Assembly (NCBI GenBank): GCA_020247395.1
Contig: JADCJC010000045.1
Location: forward strand, 1-64,000
DNA: 64,000 nucleotides
Direction of reading: 5' to 3'
Source of the DNA: Rhodocyclaceae bacterium
GTDB taxonomy: Bacteria; Pseudomonadota; Gammaproteobacteria; Burkholderiales; Usitatibacteraceae
Shown here: piece after piece, positions 27,715-35,787 of the stretch
Layout: each line of letters opens with the position of its first letter
How positions within the stretch are numbered: the stretch's first letter is position 1
Program-made: the position numbers and the translations under genes
Notes under the pieces: generated by a model
What the model saw: the letters and a program-made list of their open reading frames with translations, nothing else
What the model was told of the DNA's origin: nothing
Databases searched by the model: none

Positions 27715-30180
27715 CACCTGCGTCGCTTCACGAAGAATTTCATCGACGCCTGGCAATGCACCCGTTGCCCCAGTCAAACCCAGCACCCAAGTGCGCTTCA
27801 TGTTTCCGGCGCTCGCCTTTTGCACCGCAGTTTGTCCTTCCGCGGTGCCGGCGTACCAGACAGAGTCCACGTCGTCGTGTTCGCTTAGTGTCTTGGCCAA
27901 TTCGTCGCGTTCACCCGTGACGATGTTGAAGGTGCCGTGTGGCACGTCTGAGGTTTCGAGCACTTGGTAGAGGTCTGTTGCCGATAGCGGATGTTTGGGT
28001 GACGGCACCACCACCATGGCATTACCCATCGCGAGTGCGGTGCCAGCGAGTGTGGCGAGTGCGAGTAGTGGATGGTCATCCGGCATCAGCATGCCGATCA
28101 CGCCCATCGGTTCATTCATCGCGAGGGTGACGTTGCGGTGCGGCGTGCCGTGAATGCGGCCGTCGTATTTGTCCGCCCATGCGGCGGCGGTGAATAGTGC
28201 GGCAATCGATGCTTCGACTTCTGCATCGGCGCTGACTTGCGTGCAGCCGGTTTGCTGGATGAGTCGGCTGGCGAATTCCGCTGCGCGAGCCGCTAAGTTT
28301 TCCGCCATGAAGTAAACGACTTGTGCGCGATTGTGCGCGGTGGCTTTGGCCCAGCCATTCGCGGCGGCGCGTGCGGCTTCGACGGCGTTGCGAATGTCTT
28401 TGCGGTTGCCTGCGCCGACTTCGCCGATTAAGTTTTTGTTGGGGCCGTAGATGTTGATGCTGAGTCCGCCGTCGGGGCGGGCTTGTTTGCCGCCGATGAA
28501 CATTTTGGCGGTGCGGTCGATGTTCACAGCAGAACCAAAAGCAACTTGGGCCCCGACCTTCGTCGGGGCGACAGTTTTAGGAACTCCTTTATTGGCAGGC
28601 GTTTTCAGGGCTTTTTGGCTGGAAGTAGCCGTGGATGCTAGGGTTTTGTGTTTCGCACTATTGCTGAGAGCGCCCCCATCCCCAGCCCTTCCCCCGCTGC
28701 CGGGTGAAGGGAGCGAATGCTTTGTATATTCGTAGAGCCCTTCTTTGCCGCCCTCGCGGCCAAAGCCGGATTCGCGGTAGCCGCCAAAACCTGCGGCGGC
28801 GTCGAGCAGATTGGTGGAGTTAATCCACACCGTGCCGGCTTTGATTTGCGTGGCGATATCGAGTGCTAGGTTGATGTCCTCACTCCAGATCGTTGCGGCC
28901 AAACCGTAGCGCGTGTTGTTGGCGAGCTTCACCGCTTCTTCCGGCGTGCGGAAGGTCATCGCGGCGAGCACGGGGCCGAAGATTTCTTGCTGCACCACGG
29001 ATGATGCCGGGCCGACATTGGTGAGCACCGTCGGCGGGAAGTAGCAGCCGCCCGCGGGCAGTGCATTCGCCCACGATGGCTGCATGAGCGTGGCACCCTC
29101 TTCCACGCCACGCGCGACTTTGTCTTGGATTTGCTTGAGCTGGTTGGTGTCCACAATCGCGCCGATGTCGATGCCTTTATCGAGCGGGTCGCCGACACGC
29201 ATTTTTTCCATACGGGCGCGCAGCTTTTTGTAGACCTTCTCGGCCACACCTTCTTGCACCAAGAGGCGCGAGCCCGCGCAGCACACCTGGCCTTGGTTAA
29301 ACCAGATGGCATCGACCACACCTTCCACCGCGCTATCGAGGTCGGCGTCATCAAACACAATGAATGGCGATTTGCCGCCGAGCTCGAGCGAAAGCTTCTT
29401 GCCCGTGCCCGCAGTGGCGCGGCGGATGATGCGGCCGACTTCTGTCGAGCCTGTGAAGGCAATCTTGTCGATGCCTGGGTGCTCGACAATCGCGGCACCG
29501 GTTTTGCCGTCACCCGTGACGATGTTCACCACACCGGCAGGCAGGCCGACGCTGTTACAGATTTCGGCGAACAAGAGTGCGGTGAGGGACGTGAGCTCGG
29601 CGGGCTTTAAGACCACGGTGTTGCCCATCGCGAGTGCGGGGGCGATTTTCCAGCTCAACATCAGCAACGGAAAATTCCATGGAATGATTTGACCCACCAC
29701 GCCAAGCGGCTGGTAGTCACGCATCTCGGTGTCGGCCAGCTGCGCCCAACCGGCGTGGTGATAAAAATGGCGTGCGACGAGCGGGATATCGATATCGCGG
29801 GTCTCCCTGATGGGCTTTCCATTGTCCATCGTTTCGAGCACCGCAAAGAGCCGCGAATGTTTTTGCACTTGGCGCGCGATGGCGTAGAGGTAGCGCGCAC
29901 GGATGTGGCCGGGTGTGGCGCTCCAGCCTTTGAATGCGGCGCGTGCGGCTTTGACGGCGTCGTCAACGTCTTTCTTGCTGCCCTGCGCAATGCGCGCGAG
30001 CTTTTTGTTGTTCGATGGGTTGATCGAATCAAACCACTCTTTGGAGGATGGGTCGCGCCACTTGCCGTTGATGAAGATGCCAAATTTGCCTTCGTGCTCG
30101 GCAATCCAATCGAGCGCGGGTTTGGCGGCTTCAGGTGCGGGGCCGTAATCGAGGGTTTTTAGGATTTGGGCGACTTTCAT
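27685..30180 (-). CDS. Two-domain aldehyde dehydrogenase, ALDH16 type
   Basis: The 831-residue protein carries a complete N-terminal ALDH domain (about 35-480): Asn169 in PWNF, Glu266 in LELGGK and catalytic Cys300 in GQVCCAGSR. A second ALDH-like domain (about 560-831) lacks the cysteine and glutamate. This is the layout of ALDH16. The linker (about 481-558) is serine/proline/glycine-rich and coded by dispersed repeats. With DeoC two genes upstream it could oxidise the acetaldehyde released from deoxyribose-5-phosphate. Its 3' end is the insertion point of the adjacent cassettes. Confidence 0.9.
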   Translation of the reverse strand: MKVAQILKTLDYGPAPEAAKPALDWIAEHEGKFGIFINGKWRDPSSKEWFDSINPSNNKKLARIAQGSKKDVDDAVKAARAAFKGWSATPGHIRARYLYAIARQVQKHSRLFAVLETMDNGKPIRETRDIDIPLVARHFYHHAGWAQLADTEMRDYQPLGVVGQIIPWNFPLLMLSWKIAPALAMGNTVVLKPAELTSLTALLFAEICNSVGLPAGVVNIVTGDGKTGAAIVEHPGIDKIAFTGSTEVGRIIRRATAGTGKKLSLELGGKSPFIVFDDADLDSAVEGVVDAIWFNQGQVCCAGSRLLVQEGVAEKVYKKLRARMEKMRVGDPLDKGIDIGAIVDTNQLKQIQDKVARGVEEGATLMQPSWANALPAGGCYFPPTVLTNVGPASSVVQQEIFGPVLAAMTFRTPEEAVKLANNTRYGLAATIWSEDINLALDIATQIKAGTVWINSTNLLDAAAGFGGYRESGFGREGGKEGLYEYTKHSLPSPGSGGRAGDGGALSNSAKHKTLASTATSSQKALKTPANKGVPKTVAPTKVGAQVAFGSAVNIDRTAKMFIGGKQARPDGGLSINIYGPNKNLIGEVGAGNRKDIRNAVEAARAAANGWAKATAHNRAQVVYFMAENLAARAAEFASRLIQQTGCTQVSADAEVEASIAALFTAAAWADKYDGRIHGTPHRNVTLAMNEPMGVIGMLMPDDHPLLALATLAGTALAMGNAMVVVPSPKHPLSATDLYQVLETSDVPHGTFNIVTGERDELAKTLSEHDDVDSVWYAGTAEGQTAVQKASAGNMKRTWVLGLTGATGALPGVDEILREATQVKNVWVPYGA
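28543..28578. repeat. Palindromic repeat inside the ALDH16 linker
   Basis: AACTTGGG-CCCCGACC-TTCG-TCGGGGCGACAGTTTT is a clear copy of the intergenic palindrome family, yet it lies inside the ALDH16 gene. It is read in frame as the linker peptide KTVAPTKVGAQV. Confidence 0.85.
28668..28715. repeat. GC-rich repeat inside the ALDH16 linker
   Basis: The plus strand reads CCCCATCCCCAGCCCTTCCC and then a GCTGCCGGGTGAAGGGAG palindromic half. This recalls the widespread proteobacterial repeat that often yields peptides ending in LPGEG. It is read on the minus strand in frame as SLPSPGSGGRAGDGG. Confidence 0.55.
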
Positions 30181-30227
30181 CTATCTAAATCTTTCTTGTC
30201 TTTTCTATTTCTTCTCAGGTGCTGCTT

Positions 30228-30288
30228 AACTTGGGTCCCGACCGGAGCTTGTCCCGTACTCCGATACGGGGTCGGGGGGACAGTTTTT
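30228..30288 (+). repeat. Long palindromic repeat, forward
   Basis: This copy begins AACTTGGGTCCCGACC and ends GTCGGGGGGACAGTTTTT, with an inner stretch (GGAGCTTGTCCCGTACTCC) absent from the short copies. It is paired with an inverted copy 65 bases away, upstream of the ALDH16 start. Confidence 0.8.
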
Positions 30289-30353
30289 GAGTGGTGGCTT
30301 TGAATTTGGCCGGTCGCTTCATTCGAACTGTCTTAGAGCAGCTAACCTCAGCA

Positions 30354-30384
30354 TGTCGTCCCGACGCAGGTCGGGACCCAAGTT
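30354..30384 (-). repeat. Short palindromic repeat, inverted
   Basis: TGTCGTCCCGAC-GCAG-GTCGGGACCCAAGTT lies in inverted orientation relative to the copy at 30228. It ends ten bases from the GIY-YIG gene. Confidence 0.8.
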
Positions 30385-30393
30385 GCATTTGCC

Positions 30394-30684
30394 TCAAACA
30401 ATCTCCGAGTACAAATCCTTCCAACCCGGGTTCATCGACTGAATCAAGTTTATCTTCCAGTCCCGCCGCCATTCCTTTATCTGCTTCTCCCGCGTGATCG
30501 CCGCGAGGACATCTTCGTGAACTTCGTACCAAACCAGCTGCTTCAATCGGTGCGCTTTGGTAAATCCTTCAACAAACTCGCTTTTGTGTTCAAACGTTCT
30601 GCGTACTATGTCGCGCGTTACACCGGTGTAGAGGGTTCCGTAGGGCTTGTTGGTGACGATGTAAACGTAATACTGTTTTGGCAA
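30394..30684 (-). CDS. Single-domain GIY-YIG nuclease
   Basis: A 96-residue protein that is a single GIY-YIG (URI-type) domain. The two strand motifs read YYVYIV and TLYTGVT, followed by an arginine (DIVRRTFEH) and the helix AAITREKQIKEWRRDWK, where the glutamate would hold the metal. Only a TTG start is available in this frame. The gene is bracketed by two inverted pairs of palindromic repeats (30228/30354 and 30721/30804). That suggests it may act on them or be moved with them. Confidence 0.85.
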   Translation of the reverse strand: MPKQYYVYIVTNKPYGTLYTGVTRDIVRRTFEHKSEFVEGFTKAHRLKQLVWYEVHEDVLAAITREKQIKEWRRDWKINLIQSMNPGWKDLYSEIV

Positions 30685-30720
30685 ATTTGCGCTTTCTGAT
30701 GCGTTACCTTCGGCCTATTG

Positions 30721-30757
30721 AACTTGGATCCCGACCTTCGTCGGGATGACAATTTTT
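30721..30757 (+). repeat. Short palindromic repeat, forward
   Basis: AACTTGGATCCCGACC-TTCG-TCGGGATGACAATTTTT is a near-perfect hairpin of the short class. It lies upstream of the GIY-YIG start. Confidence 0.8.
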
Positions 30758-30803
30758 AGTATCGTGGCTCGCGAAAACATCTCCATGTCGCTTCCGTTCA
30801 GCA

Positions 30804-30858
30804 TGTCGCCCTGACCCCGTATCGGAGTACGGGACAAGCTCCGGTCGGGGCCCAAGTT
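30804..30858 (-). repeat. Long palindromic repeat, inverted
   Basis: This is the inverted counterpart of the long copy at 30228-30288, with the same inner stretch (TATCGGAGTACGGGACAAGC). With 30721-30757 it makes a forward/inverted pair of one short and one long copy, mirroring the pair on the other side of the nuclease gene. Confidence 0.8.
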
Positions 30859-30892
30859 CGGGCGCGCCACCTCGTTATACGAATGAGCCTAC

Positions 30893-31894
30893 TCATCCTA
30901 AAGACTGATACTGCATCGACGCATACCTTCCATACGCATAGTGCTCAAGCTGGCGCTCGACGTCATTCACCAGCGCCGAGGCACCAATGCGGAATAAATG
31001 CGGCTGCAGCCATTCGTCGCCCAACTCTTCTTTCATCAGAATCAACCAATCAAGCGCTTGCTTGGCGCTGCGAATACCGCCCGCCGGTTTGAAGCCGACC
31101 TTGTGGCCGGTCTGTTCATAGTATTGGCGGATGGCGCGCACCATGACGAGCGAGCCCGCGATGGTGGCGTTGGTTGGCTCTTTGCCAGTGGAGGTCTTGA
31201 TGAAGTCCGACCCCGCCTGCATACACACCATCGATGCACGGCCGATGTTCTTGAGTGTGCCGAGTTCACCCGTGGCGATGATGGCTTTCATATGCGCCGG
31301 ACCGCAGGCTTCACGAAACGCTTTGACTTCATCGTACAGCGCGCGCCAGTTGCCGGTGAGCACGTGTTCGCGCGAGATAACGATATCGATCTCGGCCGCA
31401 CCATCCCTCACACTTGCCTTGATTTCTTCGATCTTCAGCGGAAATGGCGTGAGGCCCGCCGGGAATCCGGTCGACACTGCGGCAACGGGAATGCCGCTGC
31501 CGGCAAGTGCCTCCACCGCCGTTGAAACAAACCGGTGATACACGCACACTGCGCCGGTGTGGAGCTTGAAATCCGGCAATCCGAGGTCGGCTAACAACTG
31601 CTGTTGCACTGGCTGCCGCGCTTTTGCGCACAGGCGCTTGACAGTGCCGACCGTGTCGTCGCCCGAAAGCGTAGTGAGGTCGATGGTTTTGACCGCATGC
31701 AGCAACCACGCGGCTTGCCAGTCTTTCTTCACCGTGCGGCGCGTTGACATGGTCGCGGCGCGGCGCTCAATCGCGCTGCGGTTAATGCGCACATCGCGCA
31801 CTGGCACCAGATCAAAGCGCGTGCCGGGATTCCGGCCATTGTCGGCGGCGGGGAACAAAGACGCGCCGGGCTTGATCTGAGTAACTTTGGCCAT
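30893..31894 (-). CDS. deoC: Deoxyribose-phosphate aldolase, long class
   Basis: A class I aldolase that splits 2-deoxyribose-5-phosphate into glyceraldehyde-3-phosphate and acetaldehyde. The product is about 333 residues, the longer DERA type. The Schiff-base lysine lies in DFIKTSTGK, and the second conserved lysine in GFKPAGGIR. I used the ATG at 31894, since the ten extra residues of the upstream start are not conserved in character. DeoA, a nucleoside transporter and ALDH16 complete the deoxynucleoside pathway nearby. Confidence 0.92.
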   Translation of the reverse strand: MAKVTQIKPGASLFPAADNGRNPGTRFDLVPVRDVRINRSAIERRAATMSTRRTVKKDWQAAWLLHAVKTIDLTTLSGDDTVGTVKRLCAKARQPVQQQLLADLGLPDFKLHTGAVCVYHRFVSTAVEALAGSGIPVAAVSTGFPAGLTPFPLKIEEIKASVRDGAAEIDIVISREHVLTGNWRALYDEVKAFREACGPAHMKAIIATGELGTLKNIGRASMVCMQAGSDFIKTSTGKEPTNATIAGSLVMVRAIRQYYEQTGHKVGFKPAGGIRSAKQALDWLILMKEELGDEWLQPHLFRIGASALVNDVERQLEHYAYGRYASMQYQSLG

Positions 31895-31987
31895 CAAGAA
31901 CTGGACTATATTGACGAAAACCAATTATACGCGCCGCCAAACAGCGGGCGACCCGTAAATATTCAGGCGAGCGCAGGGGCAGCCATT

Positions 31988-32173
31988 GTGGATGACAAAA
32001 ACGACATCATTTCGATAAGTGAACAGCCGAGCACCAAGCGCATACTCATTTTGGGCGCACTTGCCGTGCTCGCCGCCATGCCCCTTGTTTGGTTCTCGGT
32101 TGACGCCGATGCCGGTGATACGCTGCTAAAGCTCACCAGCCCATCGGCGCAGACGAAAGCCGTCAAGCGCTAG
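31988..32173 (+). CDS. Possible 61-residue single-helix membrane protein
   Basis: A GTG-started frame with AGGGG seven bases upstream encodes a short acidic head, one hydrophobic helix (about residues 18-37, RILILGALAVLAAMPLVWF) and a short tail. It overlaps the end of recX by four bases on the opposite strand. No family is recognised. The regular protein-like layout favours a real gene, but size and alternative start keep confidence low. Confidence 0.4.
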   Translation: MDDKNDIISISEQPSTKRILILGALAVLAAMPLVWFSVDADAGDTLLKLTSPSAQTKAVKR

Positions 32174-32631
32174 TCGTCATTCCGGGCCGCTATGGCCTTC
32201 TTGATCGTGTCGTACCCAAATCCGCGCGCTTGCATGTAGCGAATTTGCTTCGCTCGCGCCTCCGCATCTGCCGGGGTCTCGCCAAATTTACGCATTAGCA
32301 CCTCCCGCGCCCGCGACACCTCGGTTTCACGCATCGCCTGCACCGCCTCTGCGGCTGCGGCATCCGGCACGCCCTTTTGCTTGAGCGTCTGCGTGATTCG
32401 CGAGGCACCGTATTTGTTACCAAGTCGGCGCGCCGTCTCCTCGGCAAAGCGCGCCTCATTGAGCCACCCCTCTGCCTCACACCACTCAACCGCCTTGGCG
32501 ATATCTTCCACTGTGAAGTCTTTGGCCGCCAGCTTCCGCTCAAACTCGACGCGACTCATATCGCGCGTGGCGAGAAGTCGTAACGATGCGGAGACTATCT
32601 CGCGGTTGGCGGGTTTCGGCGTCTTGGTCAT
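32170..32631 (-). CDS. recX: Regulatory protein RecX
   Basis: RecX binds RecA filaments and limits recombinase activity. The 153-residue product has the three-helix repeats of the family, with the blocks LATRDMSRVEFERKL, WLNEARFAEETARRLG and RYMQARGFGYDTIKKAI. It lies 434 bases downstream of recA on the same strand, but a strong terminator stands between, so it depends on read-through or its own promoter. Confidence 0.9.
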   Translation of the reverse strand: MTKTPKPANREIVSASLRLLATRDMSRVEFERKLAAKDFTVEDIAKAVEWCEAEGWLNEARFAEETARRLGNKYGASRITQTLKQKGVPDAAAAEAVQAMRETEVSRAREVLMRKFGETPADAEARAKQIRYMQARGFGYDTIKKAIAARNDD

Positions 32632-32856
32632 TCGTCAATCCGATTCAGGGCTTCGGCCGGCAAAAGAGCGATCACGCGGCGAACGGGTTTCAAAGTTGAA
32701 CCCCGTGCCCGCAAAGTCGACTGCATTACGCGCCACTGCGGTCAGCCCGTGCCGGCGCGCAAATCGTCGTCCTCGCCGACGTTCGTTTGGGCCGCGTGAG
32801 AGCAGATATTGCATTTTGTCGCCCCGTGGCTAAGGCCGCAACGTCAGCAATCGGGC

Positions 32857-32877
32857 AAAAAAAGGGCCGAACGCCCT
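32857..32877 (-). terminator. Rho-independent terminator after recA
   Basis: On the minus strand AGGGC-GTTCG-GCCCT is followed by TTTTTT, a compact stem with a U-tract. It lies about 190 bases past the recA stop and is oriented for it. In E. coli too a terminator separates recA from recX and recX is expressed by read-through. Confidence 0.8.
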
Positions 32878-32970
32878 GCCCACTGGAGGTGAAACAAGGA
32901 ATCCGGCCCAACCATCGAATCTCGTCGGGAAAGGCACAAAGCTGCTACGCCGCTGGAAATCGTTCCCGCA

Positions 32971-32997
32971 GAGCTCTGCGTACATTTGTACGCATGC
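32971..32997. repeat. Two adjacent perfect palindromes after recA
   Basis: GCAGAGCTCTGC is directly followed by, and shares two bases with, TGCGTAC-ATTT-GTACGCA. Together they span 27 bases between the recA stop and its terminator. They could be mRNA stem-loops or a protein-binding site. Confidence 0.7.
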
Positions 32998-33065
32998 ACG
33001 CCTCTGCACGACCTTCACCGGCTCGCTGCGCTTTCTGCCTAACCCGAGCAATCTTTGTCGAGATG

Positions 33066-34127
33066 CTATTCCTCGACTTCCTCACTCTCATCCGAGCCCC
33101 CGCCAATGACACCACTCACGCCAACAGCGGCTCTGATTTTGGCCTCAATTTCTTGCGCCATTTCGGGATGCTCCTTAAGGAACTTCCGCGTATTGTCCTT
33201 GCCCTGGCCTATCTTGTCGCCGTTGTAGGCATACCAGGCACCCGATTTATCGATAATTTTGTGGATCACGCCCAATTCAATGATTTCGCCCTCACGCGAA
33301 ATACCTTCGCCGTACAGGATGTCGAATTCTGCCGTGCGGAACGGCGGCGCGACTTTGTTTTTGACCACCTTCACACGTGTCTCAGACCCGATCACTTCAT
33401 CGCCATTCTTGATCGATCCGATACGACGGATATCGATGCGAACCGAGGCGTAGAACTTGAGCGCATTACCACCGGTGGTGGTTTCGGGGCTGCCAAACAT
33501 GACGCCGATCTTCATGCGGATCTGGTTGATAAAGATGACGAGCGTGTTGGAACGCTTGATATTGGCGGTAAGTTTGCGCAACGCTTGTGACATCAGGCGC
33601 GCTTGAAGGCCGGGTAATTGATCGCCCATCTCGCCTTCAATTTCCGCCCGTGGAGTGAGTGCGGCGACCGAATCGACAACAACGATATCGATACCGCCAG
33701 AACGGACCAACATGTCGGCGATTTCGAGGGCTTGTTCGCCATTGTCGGGCTGCGAGATTAACAAGTCATTGATATTCACACCGAGTTTAGCGGCGTAGGC
33801 TGGGTCAAGCGCGTGTTCCGCATCGATAAAGGCCGCCGTGCCGCCGCTCTTTTGCATCTCGGCGATGACTTGCAGAGTCAAAGTTGTTTTACCTGAGGAC
33901 TCCGGGCCATAGATTTCGACCACACGGCCGCGTGGCAAACCGCCAATACCGAGGGCAATATCTAAACCGAGCGAGCCGGTGGATACGGGGATGATGTCGT
34001 TACCGACACTGCCCTCGCCCATCTTCATGATGGAGCCTTTGCCAAATTGTTTTTCGATTTGGGAGAGCGCTGCCGCCAGCGCTTTGGATTTGTTTTCGTC
34101 CATAAATGGCTCTTTCATCATGTTCAT
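33066..34127 (-). CDS. recA: Recombinase RecA
   Basis: RecA is a DNA-dependent ATPase that drives strand exchange and LexA cleavage. The 353-residue product has Walker [10 protein letters not shown] (74-82), the Walker B region [12 protein letters not shown], the loop-2 region ([22 protein letters not shown]) and an acidic C-terminal tail. The start at 34127 is backed by GGAGG six bases upstream, although a second in-frame ATG nearer the conserved region (34103) matches E. coli RecA better in length. A LexA box overlaps its promoter. Confidence 0.97.
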   Translation of the reverse strand: MNMMKEPFMDENKSKALAAALSQIEKQFGKGSIMKMGEGSVGNDIIPVSTGSLGLDIALGIGGLPRGRVVEIYGPESSGKTTLTLQVIAEMQKSGGTAAFIDAEHALDPAYAAKLGVNINDLLISQPDNGEQALEIADMLVRSGGIDIVVVDSVAALTPRAEIEGEMGDQLPGLQARLMSQALRKLTANIKRSNTLVIFINQIRMKIGVMFGSPETTTGGNALKFYASVRIDIRRIGSIKNGDEVIGSETRVKVVKNKVAPPFRTAEFDILYGEGISREGEIIELGVIHKIIDKSGAWYAYNGDKIGQGKDNTRKFLKEHPEMAQEIEAKIRAAVGVSGVIGGGSDESEEVEE

Positions 34128-34205
34128 GGCTTGCCTCCAGTCAGGGTTGGGGACCGCGCGCTGCGTTTTTCAAATCGCGCCGCGCGGGTTGTATGAAAAT
34201 ACAGT

Positions 34206-34221
34206 CTGTATTTCCGTACAG
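34206..34221. promoter_or_regulatory. LexA (SOS) box of recA
   Basis: CTGT-ATTTCCGT-ACAG is a perfect CTGT-N8-ACAG LexA site, 79 bases upstream of the recA start codon, and overlaps the predicted -10 element. Repression by LexA and induction by DNA damage are expected. Confidence 0.9.
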
Positions 34222-34246
34222 TACCGGACTGGGAAGCCGATTGCAA
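34218..34246 (-). promoter_or_regulatory. recA promoter
   Basis: On the minus strand TTGCAA (-35) and TACTGT (-10) are separated by 17 bases, with the -10 inside the LexA box. Transcription would start about 90 bases before the recA ATG. Confidence 0.65.
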
Positions 34247-34324
34247 GGATTTTTTGTTCGATTGGTGCAACTCACCGCATCCCCAAGGACTCAGCCGAGG
34301 GCCACTGGTGGGCGGCGGATGCAA

Positions 34325-34819
34325 CTAGGCAAGATTATGCAGGAGCTTCGCCAGCGCGTGCGCGACCGTCGCCCGGCGAACCGCTGCGCGGTCCCCGGGA
34401 AAGTGGCAAACCTCTGAAATAATTGACTTTTTTGGGAATTTCCAAGCAAACCAGACAGTGCCAACCGGTTTGTCGGGCTGCCCGCCTTCGGGACCGGCGA
34501 TACCAGTGACAGCGACGGCCACTTGTGCGCGGGAATGGGCAATGGCCCCCTCCACCATTTGCTTGGCGATCTGTTCTGAGACCGCCCCAAAGTCGACCAG
34601 ATCTTCGCGCTTCACACTGAGCATGTCGACCTTAGATTCGTACGAATAGGTCACAAACCCGCGGTCGAACCACGCGGAGGACCCGGGAACGCGGGTGACG
34701 GCCTCGGCGATACCACCGCCGGTGCAGGATTCGGCCGTGGCAAGCAGCAACCCCTGTTTCTTCAGCGTCAGGCCGAGTTGCAGGGAGAGTTCGTCACGCG
34801 GGTCGGTGAGTTGTGTCAT
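34325..34819 (-). CDS. pncC: CinA family nicotinamide-nucleotide amidohydrolase
   Basis: This enzyme hydrolyses NMN to nicotinic acid mononucleotide and ammonia in the pyridine nucleotide cycle. The 164-residue product is the stand-alone CinA C-terminal domain, with ATAESCTGGGIAEAVTRVPGSS (first 20 residues of it shared by the family) and the later AVTGIAGPEGG block. It is read in the same direction as recA and often sits just upstream of recA in proteobacteria. Confidence 0.88.
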   Translation of the reverse strand: MTQLTDPRDELSLQLGLTLKKQGLLLATAESCTGGGIAEAVTRVPGSSAWFDRGFVTYSYESKVDMLSVKREDLVDFGAVSEQIAKQMVEGAIAHSRAQVAVAVTGIAGPEGGQPDKPVGTVWFAWKFPKKSIISEVCHFPGDRAAVRRATVAHALAKLLHNLA

Positions 34820-34991
34820 AGATAAGTCAGCGCAGTAGGAAGTTCGGGTTCAGTTCTAAGCCAGACACGGCACGAGGACTCAACTTCGACGCGGCATATG
34901 TCTGCAATGTGAGGAGAAAAACGTGACCGGGCAACAAACGTTGATGCCAAGTGCGAAGCGACGAAATGGCGCGAAATGGCGCGAATTGGCG

Positions 34992-35771
34992 TCAAGCCAA
35001 GCTTTGGCTGGGTTTGATGCGATGCCAGTAAGAGTATGCCGGAACAAATCCCGCCCGCTCATATGCAGACAGCGCTGATGTATTGTCCGCTTCCACCTGC
35101 AAGAACGCGGTATGCGCACCTGCCGCGGCTCCCCACTGACCAAGCGCATTGATCACAAGCTGCGCATAACCACGACCACGAAACGCCTCCACGGTATGCA
35201 TGCTAAAAATCCCCATGTGCGCCAGTTCGATCCTGCCCAAGCCAATCGCCGCCAGCGCATCTGCAACATGCAGCGTAAGGAATCGCTGGCTGCCATGCCA
35301 CAACTGCTGACGTTTGAGCTCGGTCGCCGCCTTGTCAGCGTCCATCTTTTTCAGGGTATGTAACAAGGATGTACCTTCGACCGGCGACACTTCACGAATG
35401 CGCAATGCCTCGGGCAAAGCCGCAGTGCCGTGCCCTGCTAATGGCCGCGTCATGAAATGACAATCGACGGCGTACTGATAGCCGCGTTCAGCCAGCCTCG
35501 CATCCATACCGGGTGGCGAGAGCGCCTGGGTCAATCGAAACACTGCCGCCTGCTGCTTCGCCGCAAACCATGCTTCAATGCTCTCGATAGTCGCGTCCAT
35601 TGAAACCGGATGTTTCACCGAAATGCACGTGGCGCTGTTGGAACGCCGCGTGTCGGTGCCCGAGGCGCGAACACGCCAGCCATCAATTTCGGCTTCGTAC
35701 AATGTCGGCGCAGTATTAAGCGTCAGGGTTTCGTAGCGTCGGATGGTGTCATGCGGAATTAACGTTGTCAT
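34992..35771 (-). CDS. GNAT family N-acetyltransferase
   Basis: A 259-residue acyltransferase with the acetyl-CoA-binding motif A (FRGRGYAQLVINAL) in the C-terminal half. It ends with NTSALSAYERAGF, which is typical of GNAT enzymes, and the first half is more divergent. The start at 35771 avoids overlap with deoA, whose stop is 17 bases upstream. The acceptor molecule is unknown. Confidence 0.8.
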   Translation of the reverse strand: MTTLIPHDTIRRYETLTLNTAPTLYEAEIDGWRVRASGTDTRRSNSATCISVKHPVSMDATIESIEAWFAAKQQAAVFRLTQALSPPGMDARLAERGYQYAVDCHFMTRPLAGHGTAALPEALRIREVSPVEGTSLLHTLKKMDADKAATELKRQQLWHGSQRFLTLHVADALAAIGLGRIELAHMGIFSMHTVEAFRGRGYAQLVINALGQWGAAAGAHTAFLQVEADNTSALSAYERAGFVPAYSYWHRIKPSQSLA

Positions 35772-35787
35772 CGTTGCGGCGCGGCCC

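Larger units (their letters stand above)
32632..33065. other. 434-base recA-recX spacer
   Basis: No convincing gene was found in this spacer. It contains the recA terminator (32857-32877) and two adjacent palindromes (32971-32997). A recX promoter may lie between 32640 and 32850, but none is clear. Confidence 0.5.

Noticed and set aside
31963-32166. A 67-residue minus-strand frame opposite the small GTG-started ORF
   Set aside because: It has serine/alanine-rich shadow composition; the plus-strand frame has the more protein-like membrane-helix layout.
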